This document shows positions 20,304 through 29,700 of a DNA stretch of 64,000 nucleotides, piece after piece. The position numbers were made by a program, and so were the translations under genes. A model generated the notes under the pieces. The model did no database searches and was not told the DNA's origin. It saw nothing but the letters and a program-made list of their open reading frames with translations. The DNA comes from an uncultured Fodinibius sp. Lineage in GTDB: Bacteria > Bacteroidota > Rhodothermia > Balneolales > Balneolaceae. Position 1 is the first letter of the stretch; each line of letters opens with the position of its first letter. The stretch is from the NCBI GenBank assembly GCA_913056235.1, contig CAJXMW010000001.1:1240001-1304000 (forward strand). The letters are read 5' to 3'.

Positions 20304-20833
20304 GGGTCGTACCTCCTTATTGCCTCATCCAGCGTTACGGATTGCTTGTTCGATTTGCAGTAAAAGAGGCCACTGGTTAGGGATTGGTAATAATATTGGC
20401 CGTCGATTCGGAGCCACCGCAGTGGGCGCCGGGACCGGTCGTTCCCGGACCATCCATCAACATGTAGCCCAATGGCAGGTACCGATGCTCCTTGCTTGTT
20501 GATATAGTTCCAGTCAAAGTATAGGCCTACGCCTTGGAATCCCCAGGTAGTGGCCAGTAGCCAGTGCCGGAGCGCGGAAGGTTGAGTAGTTAGCCACCGG
20601 TTAAAAAGAAGCACATCAAAGGCAAACCCTTGGCCGTGGGATTTGGGATCTCCCTTTCGCCAGGCCGAGGAGACTAGGGTGGGAAGGCGGTGCCACTGGC
20701 GCCAGGCTAGAAATGAGCGAAGAAAACCAATATCCATACGCTTCAGTGATCCCGGCCTCTGAATTTCGAGTTCCTTGATCGAGAAGTGGTTGCAGTAGCT
20801 GTCCAGCAGTGCGCTGTAATCTTGGGTATTCAT
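20300..20833 (-). CDS. M15-like peptidase (endolysin candidate)
   Basis: SAWRKGDPKSHGQGFAFDVL and GLHVD resemble the M15 HxxxxxxD...HxD zinc-site pattern. Confidence 0.6.
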   Translation of the reverse strand: MNTQDYSALLDSYCNHFSIKELEIQRPGSLKRMDIGFLRSFLAWRQWHRLPTLVSSAWRKGDPKSHGQGFAFDVLLFNRWLTTQPSALRHWLLATTWGFQGVGLYFDWNYINKQGASVPAIGLHVDGWSGNDRSRRPLRWLRIDGQYYYQSLTSGLFYCKSNKQSVTLDEAIRRYDP

Positions 20834-21105
20834 TATTTGTTCCCTCTTGTGGCTACAAGCAATAGGCCAACGACTGCTATCCCGGCAACAACTTTTATGG
20901 GCGTGGGTATTTCGCTGTTAATGTACTTTTTGGCTTCCTTCATGAGATCTTCTTGGGTTTCAGTGTTAGTTTCGTCCTGGTTTGATTCACCCAGGCCAGG
21001 GTGGCATCCGCAATCGCTTTGCAGGTACCCGGAACCGTTACCTAATGCGTGATCCTTACAGCCACAATTGCACGAATTTTCGGAGAGTTGTGATATATTT
21101 TCCAT
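20833..21105 (-). CDS. small Cys-rich protein with C-terminal TM
   Basis: CNCGCKD..SDCGCHPG N-terminus, TM IKVVAGIAVVGLLLVATRGNK. Confidence 0.5.
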   Translation of the reverse strand: MENISQLSENSCNCGCKDHALGNGSGYLQSDCGCHPGLGESNQDETNTETQEDLMKEAKKYINSEIPTPIKVVAGIAVVGLLLVATRGNK

Positions 21106-21142
21106 GGTGGGTTGGTAATTAGTTTGTTATCGTTGAATTGGG

Positions 21143-21601
21143 TTAAAAGAGGAGTTTCCAAAGTATTAGGCCGGATATTGTTGCTCCACCTGCTGCGGCA
21201 TGTGTTTTCTTGATCTCCATGCCACCTATATTCACGGTTCCATGCAGATAACCGCCGTTGGTATTCACTGAGCTATTTTGCGTAGATGTTTTTGCAGCTG
21301 GTTTCTGGTTGGGCTTCGCTTGCTCTTTCGTAGGGACCGGTGGTTTTTTCGGCAGTGTTACATTGATATAGCGAGGTGCTGGAATAGGGCTGCGATGTTC
21401 AATTACGGGATTTAAAACTGGCCTCCCGGCCGGTTTGGCAACTGTTGGTTTTGGGGGCAAAGTTTTGGACCCAGCAATGGTTCTGGCTGGTTTTCTGATT
21501 TCAACGGCGGGGCGTAGTTGGTGGCGGCGGATAGCTGGCAGGCGACCTAAGCCTTTCGGATTAGTCTGTTCGGCATCGATATAATGGGAGTCAGTGGTCA
21601 T
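21143..21601 (-). CDS. Pro/Lys-rich protein with C-terminal hydrophobic anchor
   Basis: 152-aa ORF, C-terminal GGATISGLILWKLLF. Confidence 0.5.
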   Translation of the reverse strand: MTTDSHYIDAEQTNPKGLGRLPAIRRHQLRPAVEIRKPARTIAGSKTLPPKPTVAKPAGRPVLNPVIEHRSPIPAPRYINVTLPKKPPVPTKEQAKPNQKPAAKTSTQNSSVNTNGGYLHGTVNIGGMEIKKTHAAAGGATISGLILWKLLF

Positions 21602-22158
21602 ACTTTCTGTGGGTTGATGTAGTTATAAGTTAGAAAGCCAACTGTGGCTAATGGCAGTAGATACGCCGATAGGCTAATGGCTTTAGAGGGACCCATCAGT
21701 TGGCCAATAAGCTCTTTGCGACTGAAGACATCGGTGCTATAATCTCCACCGGTCGTGACCGAATCCGGTGGAAGCCCTGCGTAAACAGCGCTTCGGACCT
21801 TGAAGGGCCCGGCATTATAGGCTGCAACTGCTTGGCTGATATTTCCGTTAAACTCCTTGATGATGTGCGCCAAATACTGAGCTCCGTAAGCGATATTTGA
21901 CTGGTGATCCAGTGGGTTGTGGCTATTGGTAAAGGTGGGGTGATGGCGTTTGTCGATCTGCATAATGCCGATTCCATTCCCATGGTCGCCGGTGCCGTCA
22001 GCAGAAAGGGCAAGTCCCATCCGGCTTTCTCGGGAGGCAATGGCCAACAGAAGATGCAAGGGAATCCCCTGTTGGGTGGATGCATCTGCGAAAAGGGAAA
22101 GAATACCGCGGAGCCGGATATACGTCAGCTCCGTTGATATGGATAGCGAGCTTGCCAT
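21598..22158 (-). CDS. lytic transglycosylase (SLT-like) with C-terminal TM anchor
   Basis: ASRESRMG..GIGIMQID..NIAYGAQYL..AVAAYNAGP and terminal TM. Confidence 0.85.
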   Translation of the reverse strand: MASSLSISTELTYIRLRGILSLFADASTQQGIPLHLLLAIASRESRMGLALSADGTGDHGNGIGIMQIDKRHHPTFTNSHNPLDHQSNIAYGAQYLAHIIKEFNGNISQAVAAYNAGPFKVRSAVYAGLPPDSVTTGGDYSTDVFSRKELIGQLMGPSKAISLSAYLLPLATVGFLTYNYINPQKV

Positions 22159-23612
22159 CAGGCCACCATTTTGATTTTATAGTTGACCTTCCGCATTTGC
22201 CCGGCCATAATCGTGAACTGATCTGCTGGCGCTAGAGCCTTGCGAGCAACGAGTTTGGGGGAGAATCGATAGGTGCTGTCATCATTTTTTGCGTACAGAC
22301 CAATCTCTTTAACCGTAATATCGGTTGTTCCTTTATTTTCGAATACTCGGGAAAGGTTATAATACGCCTCGTTATTGGTTTCATCGATGGTCACATTATC
22401 ATCAATCATCATGCCGTGATGAAGCAGTTGGCCGTCCCCGAATCCGTGGGTAATGCCACCCAGATTGTAGGGGGTATCGGGGGTCGCATCGGGGGAAAGA
22501 TCGGTGTCGGTCATCGAGACGAATTTGTTGCTTTGGCCAACCCGCAGCCCGAGTTGCCAACCTTTGTCACTGGTCGAAGCATTGTCCTCCAGCGAACACA
22601 TCGAGGTTCCCCCACCACCGATGCACATGAGCATCCGCGCCCAACCCGAATGGGTTGTTTCAACAGCTTGCCGCCGTAGTGCTTTGGCAAATTCGGCCAA
22701 AAATCCGCCGTTGGTTCCATTTAGGTCAGTATCTTGGTTGAAGTTTTCGAGCTCAAACCGGCATTCATAGTCTAGGGTTAGGGTCTTGCTGTCGGGCAGG
22801 TTAATAGCAGATTGGAGAATATCCCGAGCATGCAGGCTGCCTATCGTCTTCAGGGCATACCGGGACAGATCGATGTAGGTAACGAGTCCCATTTCACGGA
22901 TAGTGATGTCCCCACCCGTGGCATTGGTAAAGGGAGCAGAAATCGTAAAGATCGATTTTTCTTGGTCGGTAACGACACCGGAAACGGATACAGAACCCCG
23001 CGAGAGTAGGGCATCAATGGGATTTTCTAGGCCAACATCGGAAATGCTCAGTGGCCTTGTTCCGGCCCCAAGGGTAGGATATACTTTCCGGAAAGGCATG
23101 CAATACCGCTGGGTAGTAGCAATGTTCTTGTAGGTTTTGGAGATGCAGGTCGCATCATCGGCGACATAAGTTGAAGGATCAATCGTCGTGGGCGCGTCTT
23201 TGAGGCGAATATAGTCATTGTTGGTATGGGCACTTTCGACTTCCCACGTACCATTAAGCTCGGGGACGGACTGGCATCCCCAAATATGGACCCATACCGG
23301 TTCTTCTCCGTTTGGATTTCCTGAGTGAGAGCCGTTAAACACGTTACGCAGGTAGCTGCGATAGATTTCTAGGGCACCATCGACAATGTGAAGGCTGGTG
23401 ATCTTGTAATCAGGAACATACTGTTCTAGCGGAGATATGAGCCGCTGGGTTCGACCGCCGTGCATCATCCCGTGAATATCCCTGAGAAATCCTCCGACAA
23501 ATGACTCGCTGTGCAATCTAAGTAGGTGTTTACCGTCCATTCGAATATTACAGAACAGATCCATCCCGGATTTGGGTGTCCCAATTGATAAGGTGTGATT
23601 AATGGTATCCAT
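22158..23612 (-). CDS. putative virion (spike/fiber-like) protein
   Basis: Intact frame from ATG at 23612 (MDTINHTLSIG); repeated beta-rich segments with TxxxIGLYAKN/REMGLVTY motifs; listed ORF start 24122 overlaps upstream gene in another frame. Confidence 0.55.
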   Translation of the reverse strand: MDTINHTLSIGTPKSGMDLFCNIRMDGKHLLRLHSESFVGGFLRDIHGMMHGGRTQRLISPLEQYVPDYKITSLHIVDGALEIYRSYLRNVFNGSHSGNPNGEEPVWVHIWGCQSVPELNGTWEVESAHTNNDYIRLKDAPTTIDPSTYVADDATCISKTYKNIATTQRYCMPFRKVYPTLGAGTRPLSISDVGLENPIDALLSRGSVSVSGVVTDQEKSIFTISAPFTNATGGDITIREMGLVTYIDLSRYALKTIGSLHARDILQSAINLPDSKTLTLDYECRFELENFNQDTDLNGTNGGFLAEFAKALRRQAVETTHSGWARMLMCIGGGGTSMCSLEDNASTSDKGWQLGLRVGQSNKFVSMTDTDLSPDATPDTPYNLGGITHGFGDGQLLHHGMMIDDNVTIDETNNEAYYNLSRVFENKGTTDITVKEIGLYAKNDDSTYRFSPKLVARKALAPADQFTIMAGQMRKVNYKIKMVA

Positions 23613-23616
23613 GTAG

Positions 23617-24168
23617 TTAAGCGATTGTAGTGATAATATTAGTGTAGGCGTTTCCGGTCTGGGGCCGCTGCTCTTCTCCAATAGCCGGATCTGTTTGCAG
23701 GGTAGCTGATATCGGTCCGGAGCGGGAGATAGGGTCATAGTTTGCGGCAGGAGTAGTGAGAGCCGCCGGACGGAACTCGAATTGGGTAGCGTCGATTGGC
23801 GTAATATCAAGGGCGACGATTCCGAATGGGGTTTCGTTGATCTTCTGGACGTCATCGGGGGTGATGACCGAATAGATGGGGGACTGGCCGATGATTCCGC
23901 TGGATGTTTTCGAACGCACGCGGAAATAGTGGCGGGCATCCAGGTACGTAATGGGAAAATAAAGGGTGTGGTAACGAACCATCTCCGCTGGCTCCCGGTG
24001 ATACTCGGGGGTCCTAGCCAGGTTGCCCGGATCCAGTCCCCAATCCATCTGGGAAGAGGCCTTTTTGCCGGTGGCCCATGAGACCTGGATGGAGCCGTCG
24101 ACCAGCATACCGCTGACGACACGCATTTTAAATCCTTCGTTAAACTCTTTACCGGTGATTTCGCTCAT
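23617..24168 (-). CDS. putative virion protein with fibronectin-III-like segment
   Basis: SIQVSWATGKKASSQMDWGLDPG...YFRVRSKTSSG Fn3-like pattern. Confidence 0.45.
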   Translation of the reverse strand: MSEITGKEFNEGFKMRVVSGMLVDGSIQVSWATGKKASSQMDWGLDPGNLARTPEYHREPAEMVRYHTLYFPITYLDARHYFRVRSKTSSGIIGQSPIYSVITPDDVQKINETPFGIVALDITPIDATQFEFRPAALTTPAANYDPISRSGPISATLQTDPAIGEEQRPQTGNAYTNIITTIA

Positions 24169-24169
24169 G

Positions 24170-24589
24170 TCAGGCGCTCCAAAAGATTTCGGTTACGAGA
24201 GCTTTTGAGGTTTCCAGGGCTCCAGAGTTCTCATCCCATAGCCCCATCATGCCACCTTTGTAGAGTTCTTTGAACTGGCGCTCGTCCATGTGAAGCGTTT
24301 CACCGGGCTTGAGCTTGAAGGTATAGTGTCGGTCGTCAATACGACTGGTATCAAGGGCAATCATAAATTCTCCATCGCTGCTATTATGGATGATGACGCC
24401 CAGCCGCATGGGATTGCCGTTGACCAGTTTTACCGGATTGGTTCCCTGTTTGAGAACGGGCGAAATAGCGGTTCCAATTCGTTTGCCTCCCTGTGGGGCC
24501 GATGAGATATTTTGTCCACGAAGTTCAAGCAGCAGGCTATCCAGCTTTTGGGTTAGATCGCATAGGGATGTGATTAAGGCATTCCACAT
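24170..24589 (-). CDS. putative minor virion protein
   Basis: Intact beta-rich 139-aa ORF next to capsid candidates. Confidence 0.4.
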   Translation of the reverse strand: MWNALITSLCDLTQKLDSLLLELRGQNISSAPQGGKRIGTAISPVLKQGTNPVKLVNGNPMRLGVIIHNSSDGEFMIALDTSRIDDRHYTFKLKPGETLHMDERQFKELYKGGMMGLWDENSGALETSKALVTEIFWSA

Positions 24590-24592
24590 AGG

Positions 24593-25372
24593 TTATATCT
24601 CCAGTGGTTTGCTATCAGTTTGTTGGACCGCATATGCTTCACAGAGAAAACTTACGTTGGCCTGTGAGGGGCCTCTGTTGGAAGCATATACTTGAAACGG
24701 CATGTTGGAGCCAATGATAAACGGCACGTTGGCATAGAATTGGCTGAATTCATCATTGAGTTGTTCCAAGTAGATCTCATTGCGAATAGTCGTGTTATAG
24801 ACCTTCAGGCTGGTAGTGATATCACCGGGCCGGTCGCTGCTCATTGCCACCCGTCGAGCTTCCACATCAATACTTTTGGCTTTAACGCCTAGGTCTATAT
24901 TAACGGCCCCCGTTGGTAAGGTTGCCTGGCCATATAAGAAACGAGGTTGTGGCATCAGGGAACCGATGTCCTCGTAAATCGCGGAAAGTTTAGCCAGCCC
25001 AAAGTGATCGAATCCGACCACTTCCATATTAATGTTCTGCGAGGCGCTATGGGTATTGGTAAGTTCAAAGACGAGACTGTTGCTTTTCTGAATGATAAAT
25101 GGGGCAAGCAGGCCCTCGATGCGCTGGAAAAGTCGGTAGACGACGGCAAGCTGCAGGTCTCGAAACAGGTACAGGTCTTCATTTAGCCGTGCTGATACCA
25201 GCACCTTGTCCATGTTGGGGGCATAGGGGAGAATCCGGCGAACCCCGAAGCTTTCCCCGCCCATCCCGTTCATGATAATATGCCCACTTGCTCCCGCCGG
25301 AAGATCAACCGATTTGGCTGGATTGAAGGGCGTAGATTCGGTAGGTGGAATAAAATTCTTTACAATCTTCAT
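24593..25372 (-). CDS. candidate major capsid protein (beta-rich, 259 aa)
   Basis: Beta-rich, no TM or enzyme motif; adjacent to a second beta-rich protein in the virion block. Confidence 0.45.
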   Translation of the reverse strand: MKIVKNFIPPTESTPFNPAKSVDLPAGASGHIIMNGMGGESFGVRRILPYAPNMDKVLVSARLNEDLYLFRDLQLAVVYRLFQRIEGLLAPFIIQKSNSLVFELTNTHSASQNINMEVVGFDHFGLAKLSAIYEDIGSLMPQPRFLYGQATLPTGAVNIDLGVKAKSIDVEARRVAMSSDRPGDITTSLKVYNTTIRNEIYLEQLNDEFSQFYANVPFIIGSNMPFQVYASNRGPSQANVSFLCEAYAVQQTDSKPLEI

Positions 25373-25445
25373 CGCTGGTACGTTAAAGGATTAGAGCAAT
25401 ATTGAATAACCGGCAGCGGCACGGTACCGCTGCCGGTTGGAGAGG

Positions 25446-26066
25446 TTATTTTTCAGGCTTCATTTCGGCGACGACAATGCTTGCTCGCAGGTACAGCAGG
25501 CCTTGGCCGGAGGTGGTCCAGTTCTCATCGCTGGGAAACACCGAGGCGTCATCAAAGTGAACCGACAGCGATAAGGTTTGGTTAACCGCCAAGTCAAAAG
25601 GATCAGCTAGGCGATACTCATCAGCAGATTTGAGCGAGGCAATACGCTTGAAGACCACGGGAGCATCTACGGTATTGGCCGTACCTGCTACCATATGCAT
25701 GCCCGTGCCGGAAAAATTGGAGTGCTTGGAGATCGGCACGCGCAGGAATTCTTTGTTGTCATTGTCGGCCTGCAAAATAACTCCGGCATCTTTCAGGGAG
25801 TTGACAATGCCTCGCGAGTCGATGCCATTGGCATCATCATCCTCGATAAACTGCTTCGTGACTTCGAACGATAGCGCCAGAATACGTCGCTTCAGCTCTC
25901 CCGGGAAGGGGTTGCCCACGTAATTGTTGCGGGTAATTTTCCGCGTCGAGTTGGGCGGGAAAAAGTTTACGACCGCCCCATTTTGTTCCACCTTTTGCGT
26001 GTCAAAATAGGTTTTGATGCGGGCACTGGCGGGTACAATTGCTTTTTTAGTAATTTGGTTGCTCAT
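25446..26066 (-). CDS. candidate major capsid protein (beta-rich, 206 aa)
   Basis: Beta-rich, soluble, adjacent to the 259-aa protein; two-MCP arrangement as in P23-77-like viruses (inference). Confidence 0.45.
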   Translation of the reverse strand: MSNQITKKAIVPASARIKTYFDTQKVEQNGAVVNFFPPNSTRKITRNNYVGNPFPGELKRRILALSFEVTKQFIEDDDANGIDSRGIVNSLKDAGVILQADNDNKEFLRVPISKHSNFSGTGMHMVAGTANTVDAPVVFKRIASLKSADEYRLADPFDLAVNQTLSLSVHFDDASVFPSDENWTTSGQGLLYLRASIVVAEMKPEK

Positions 26067-26166
26067 AGCTTGTAGTGTTAAAGAGATTTTAGTTGGGCCA
26101 TATGGCGATTTAGCTTATTCCCGTAAGCAGTCTCTGGGCAGTGAGAGCTATGAGTAGAAAGAGGGG

Positions 26167-26688
26167 TTATACCTCCACGGTTTCCTCAAATGCGTTTTCG
26201 ATTTGGGTTACATGGCCGGTTTGCGGGGGGAGTTGGGCTGCAGGCGCGGTTGGCGCGGGGAGGTCTTGATCATCCCACAGGTATTCACTTCCTTCCATCA
26301 GTCCTTGAGAGGGCGTCCAGTCGGGCATGACGAACTTGATCAGTTCCATGACGCCTTGCACGCCGAGACCCATAGCCAGGCCGCGAAGGTGGGGGTTTTT
26401 GGTAAACATGGTAAAGACCATGCCGAGCGTGAGGGGCAGGCCAACGCGGGCCGCTTGCTGGACAGTAGCTGAGCTGCCGCCAAGAATAGCGGGAACGGCC
26501 AGCCCGTTCAGCTGCGCGCCAATGGCCTGGCCGCCCACAATATATCCGGCAGTGATAAGCTGTTGCTTGAATTCGCCGACAGCCTTTTCGGTAGTTGTTT
26601 GTTTTGCCATAGTTGCAGGTTTTGGAGTTGTTGGGTTTTCGATTATATCCAAGTGGGTTGGATTTTTTGCAAATATTCGTTGGGTCAT
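26167..26688 (-). CDS. multi-TM small membrane protein (virion membrane candidate)
   Basis: 173 aa with hydrophobic Gly/Ala-rich segments. Confidence 0.5.
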   Translation of the reverse strand: MTQRIFAKNPTHLDIIENPTTPKPATMAKQTTTEKAVGEFKQQLITAGYIVGGQAIGAQLNGLAVPAILGGSSATVQQAARVGLPLTLGMVFTMFTKNPHLRGLAMGLGVQGVMELIKFVMPDWTPSQGLMEGSEYLWDDQDLPAPTAPAAQLPPQTGHVTQIENAFEETVEV

Positions 26689-26706
26689 GGTAGGGCTATG
26701 ATGGGA

Positions 26707-29700
26707 TTAGTTGAGAATTCCTCGTTCGTCAATATTTAAACTGGTAATGATATACACGTCACCGTATTGAAAGATGGGACGCATTCCGTCATCGAAATAG
26801 TGATAGTACTGGTGGTTCTCACCTTTCTTGTCGCCCGGGTATATCACCTTGTCACTGCCGTACATAATACGTTCGGCATGGCCGACCGATACTAATTCCG
26901 CACCCATGGGAGGAAACAGTTCGAAGTCGTAGCCGTCGGCCGGGAAATGGTGAAATTCCTGGTACATTTGTTCGGCCTCGTCGCTGTCAAAGGCTCCTTT
27001 AAGCAACTTCATCCGGTGGGTAGGGAATCCGAACAGCGTCGTTCCCTCTCCGTCGATGATCATGGCAAGTTGGTCAGACTGGATCCGCTGCATGAAGCCT
27101 TTGGTGTCAATAAACTCCAGCTCCCCCACGGTTCCGGCATATACCAGTGGTTCACCAAATAACGTCTTGAGAGGCTGTGGAAGATTTTCTAGTTGCTGGG
27201 GTTGGCTATATTCTGCTCTGTTGGGGCGGGCCTGTTTGGGTTTGGTCCCGTCCCGATAAATCCCCACTTCTCTTGCCCGGACCGTTCCTTTTATCCCATA
27301 GGTAGGGGCGATACGATTGAGCTCTTCGTATAGCTCTGCGCGGTCGGTGAATTTAGTTTTGACCAGCTCGTTGACGACATCTTGCAATTTGGTGACGGTG
27401 TCTTGGTTGGTTTTTAGATTGACCTGAGCTTGCCCGAGTTCCTTGCGGGTTTGCTCGTGGGTAATCTCCAGTTCTTTCAAGGTTTTCTTCGAGCGGCCGA
27501 GCTCCGAGGTAATCTGCTGGATACGGGCCTGGGCGGACTGCTGCCACCCTTTTTCGAGGGCTAAGAATAGGTCGGCCAATTTGGTTTTGATGATCGGCAG
27601 CCAACGCTGGAGCTTATACATGCCAAGTTGTTGCTTGATTTGATCGTAGGTAACATCGCTGTCGTCCGTGTTTGAGGTCTGTTTTTCGGCGTCGATATCT
27701 ATCTCGTAATGAGCGTAAAAATCAGATTCATCGGCAATAATATTGCCTTTGTTACCGGCCAGGCTTCGGCCCGATTGCACCGGCTCATCCATGCTCCACC
27801 CGAATGTTTCATTCAGCTGGTCACCAGCCATCTGTTTGATGGAGCTCCATTTGATCTTGTTATAAAAGCTCCGGTTGGGAGCGTTGGGATCAGGGATGAG
27901 ATTAAACAGTACCCGGCCGTTGGCGTTATTTTTAGGAACCTCCAGGGTTAGCTCGTGGCGGAATCGGGGAATGCGCTTACCGTCGGAAGACAGGTTGTTT
28001 TCGATAGTCCCGATCTCTCCGCTATAGTCCAGCCAGCCGATCCGAATGAGTCCGTTCTCTAGAGCCTCTGCTCCCGAGTTCGGAAGCTCCGAGTCAATAA
28101 GGGCTTGCTCTCGTTGGATGGCCGATTCCATCCGCTCGGAGCGTTTGGTTACGTCCCCGCTTGCTTGCGCCAGTGATGACTCCAGGCGCTGGGTTTCGCT
28201 GAGCAAGGACTCAATGCGGGCTTTCAATACCTTGGTCTGCGCTTTGGACTGGAAAAACTCTTTGACTCTGGGATCGGAGTTGGTGGCGGCTACCATCTGC
28301 TCGTACTCCAAAGATTCACCGTCGGAATCGGCGGAAGTTTCCCGTGCGTCTCCAAAGAAGAGCTCATCAATCCAACTTTGCTTCTTGCTGACCAGCTCCA
28401 GGCGGTACTGATCGAAAGAATCTTTCATCAGGTAGAAGTGAATATTTACTTTTCCGTGCTGGTTGCCTTGGCGGAGCCCGCGCCCGTTGCGCTGTTGAAT
28501 TTGGGAGGGCGTATAAGGCACATCCATGTGATGCAGGTCAGTGGTCCATTTCTGCAGGTTCATGCCTTCGGCAATCGACTGGTTGCCAATGAGCACCCGG
28601 TACTTGCCAACATTGAAATCGTCCTGCACCTCTTTTTTAAGGGCCTCCTTGTCATCGGAAGAAGAAATAAAATAGTCATCACCTTTCTTGTCGGTGCCAA
28701 TGATAGAGCCGTTAATAATGGCTATTTCTTTGGCCGGAATGCCTGCTTTTGTCAGTTCCTCCTTGATGAGCTGGTGGTAACTGCCACCTTTTTGGCCTTC
28801 TACGGAGATCCAGTCGCAGAAAATAATTTGATTGCGGAATATGGGAGTCGTGGGATTCTCGCGGCTTGCGTATAAGGCCTCGACAATCATAATAGCCTTA
28901 TCAAAGGTTTCTTCTATTTGATCACTACCGTCGGAGAATTTCTCTCGCTGTTTCTCAATTTTATTAAGCAAGAATTGCTTGCCTACCGGCACCGCATGCA
29001 GGTTTCCTTCGGTGGCTTTAATTTCTTGGGCAACCTCTTCGAAGTATGCAAGGGATTTGAGCTCTTTAATAAGGTTATGTCGGGACCGGCTTTCGTATGG
29101 ATTTGGATTTTCTCGGGCAGACGGTACTTTCGAAAAGAAATCCCCATAGATGCTTTCCGGAACTCTGCTTGGAGCAGGATTTTCTCGGTGGGCGTAGCTT
29201 TCGGCTACGTTTTCCACCAGGGTTCCGAGTTTCAGAAATTTCCCATCGACGCCCTTAAAACTGTTATCATACACGCGAAGGTCGGTCGCAATCTTGCTGC
29301 CATCCCCGGTGATCACCAGGAAGTTGTCCTTGGTCTGGCATCCGCGCTGACGCATGCAATCTAGGATATTATCGGCTCGGAGTATGATATCGTCAAAGAG
29401 TAGCTTATGAATTTCGCTGGGCTGGATGACTTGTTGTTTTGTTTCGGCTTCGGGTCGCTTGAATTTTGGTTTTAATGTTTTGGGGTTGCCTTTTTCGTCC
29501 ACTTCGAGGTTCCCAGCCTCATCTTTGAGTAGATCCGGAAACTTATCGTAGAATCCCACCAGCTGATCATAACTTTTAATATCCATGACCTCATCGATAA
29601 TGGAGCGCATCTCTGGGAGATTGTAATACCCGCCGACCACGCGCTCAGTCCGGTATTCGCCGTTGGTCTTTTTGACGATTTTTTCCTCCTCGCGGACAAA

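Noticed and set aside
23613-24122. N-terminal extension of ORF 22158..24122
   Set aside because: Overlaps the coding 183-aa gene in another frame with low-quality Pro/Ser/Arg-rich translation; the real start is ATG 23612.
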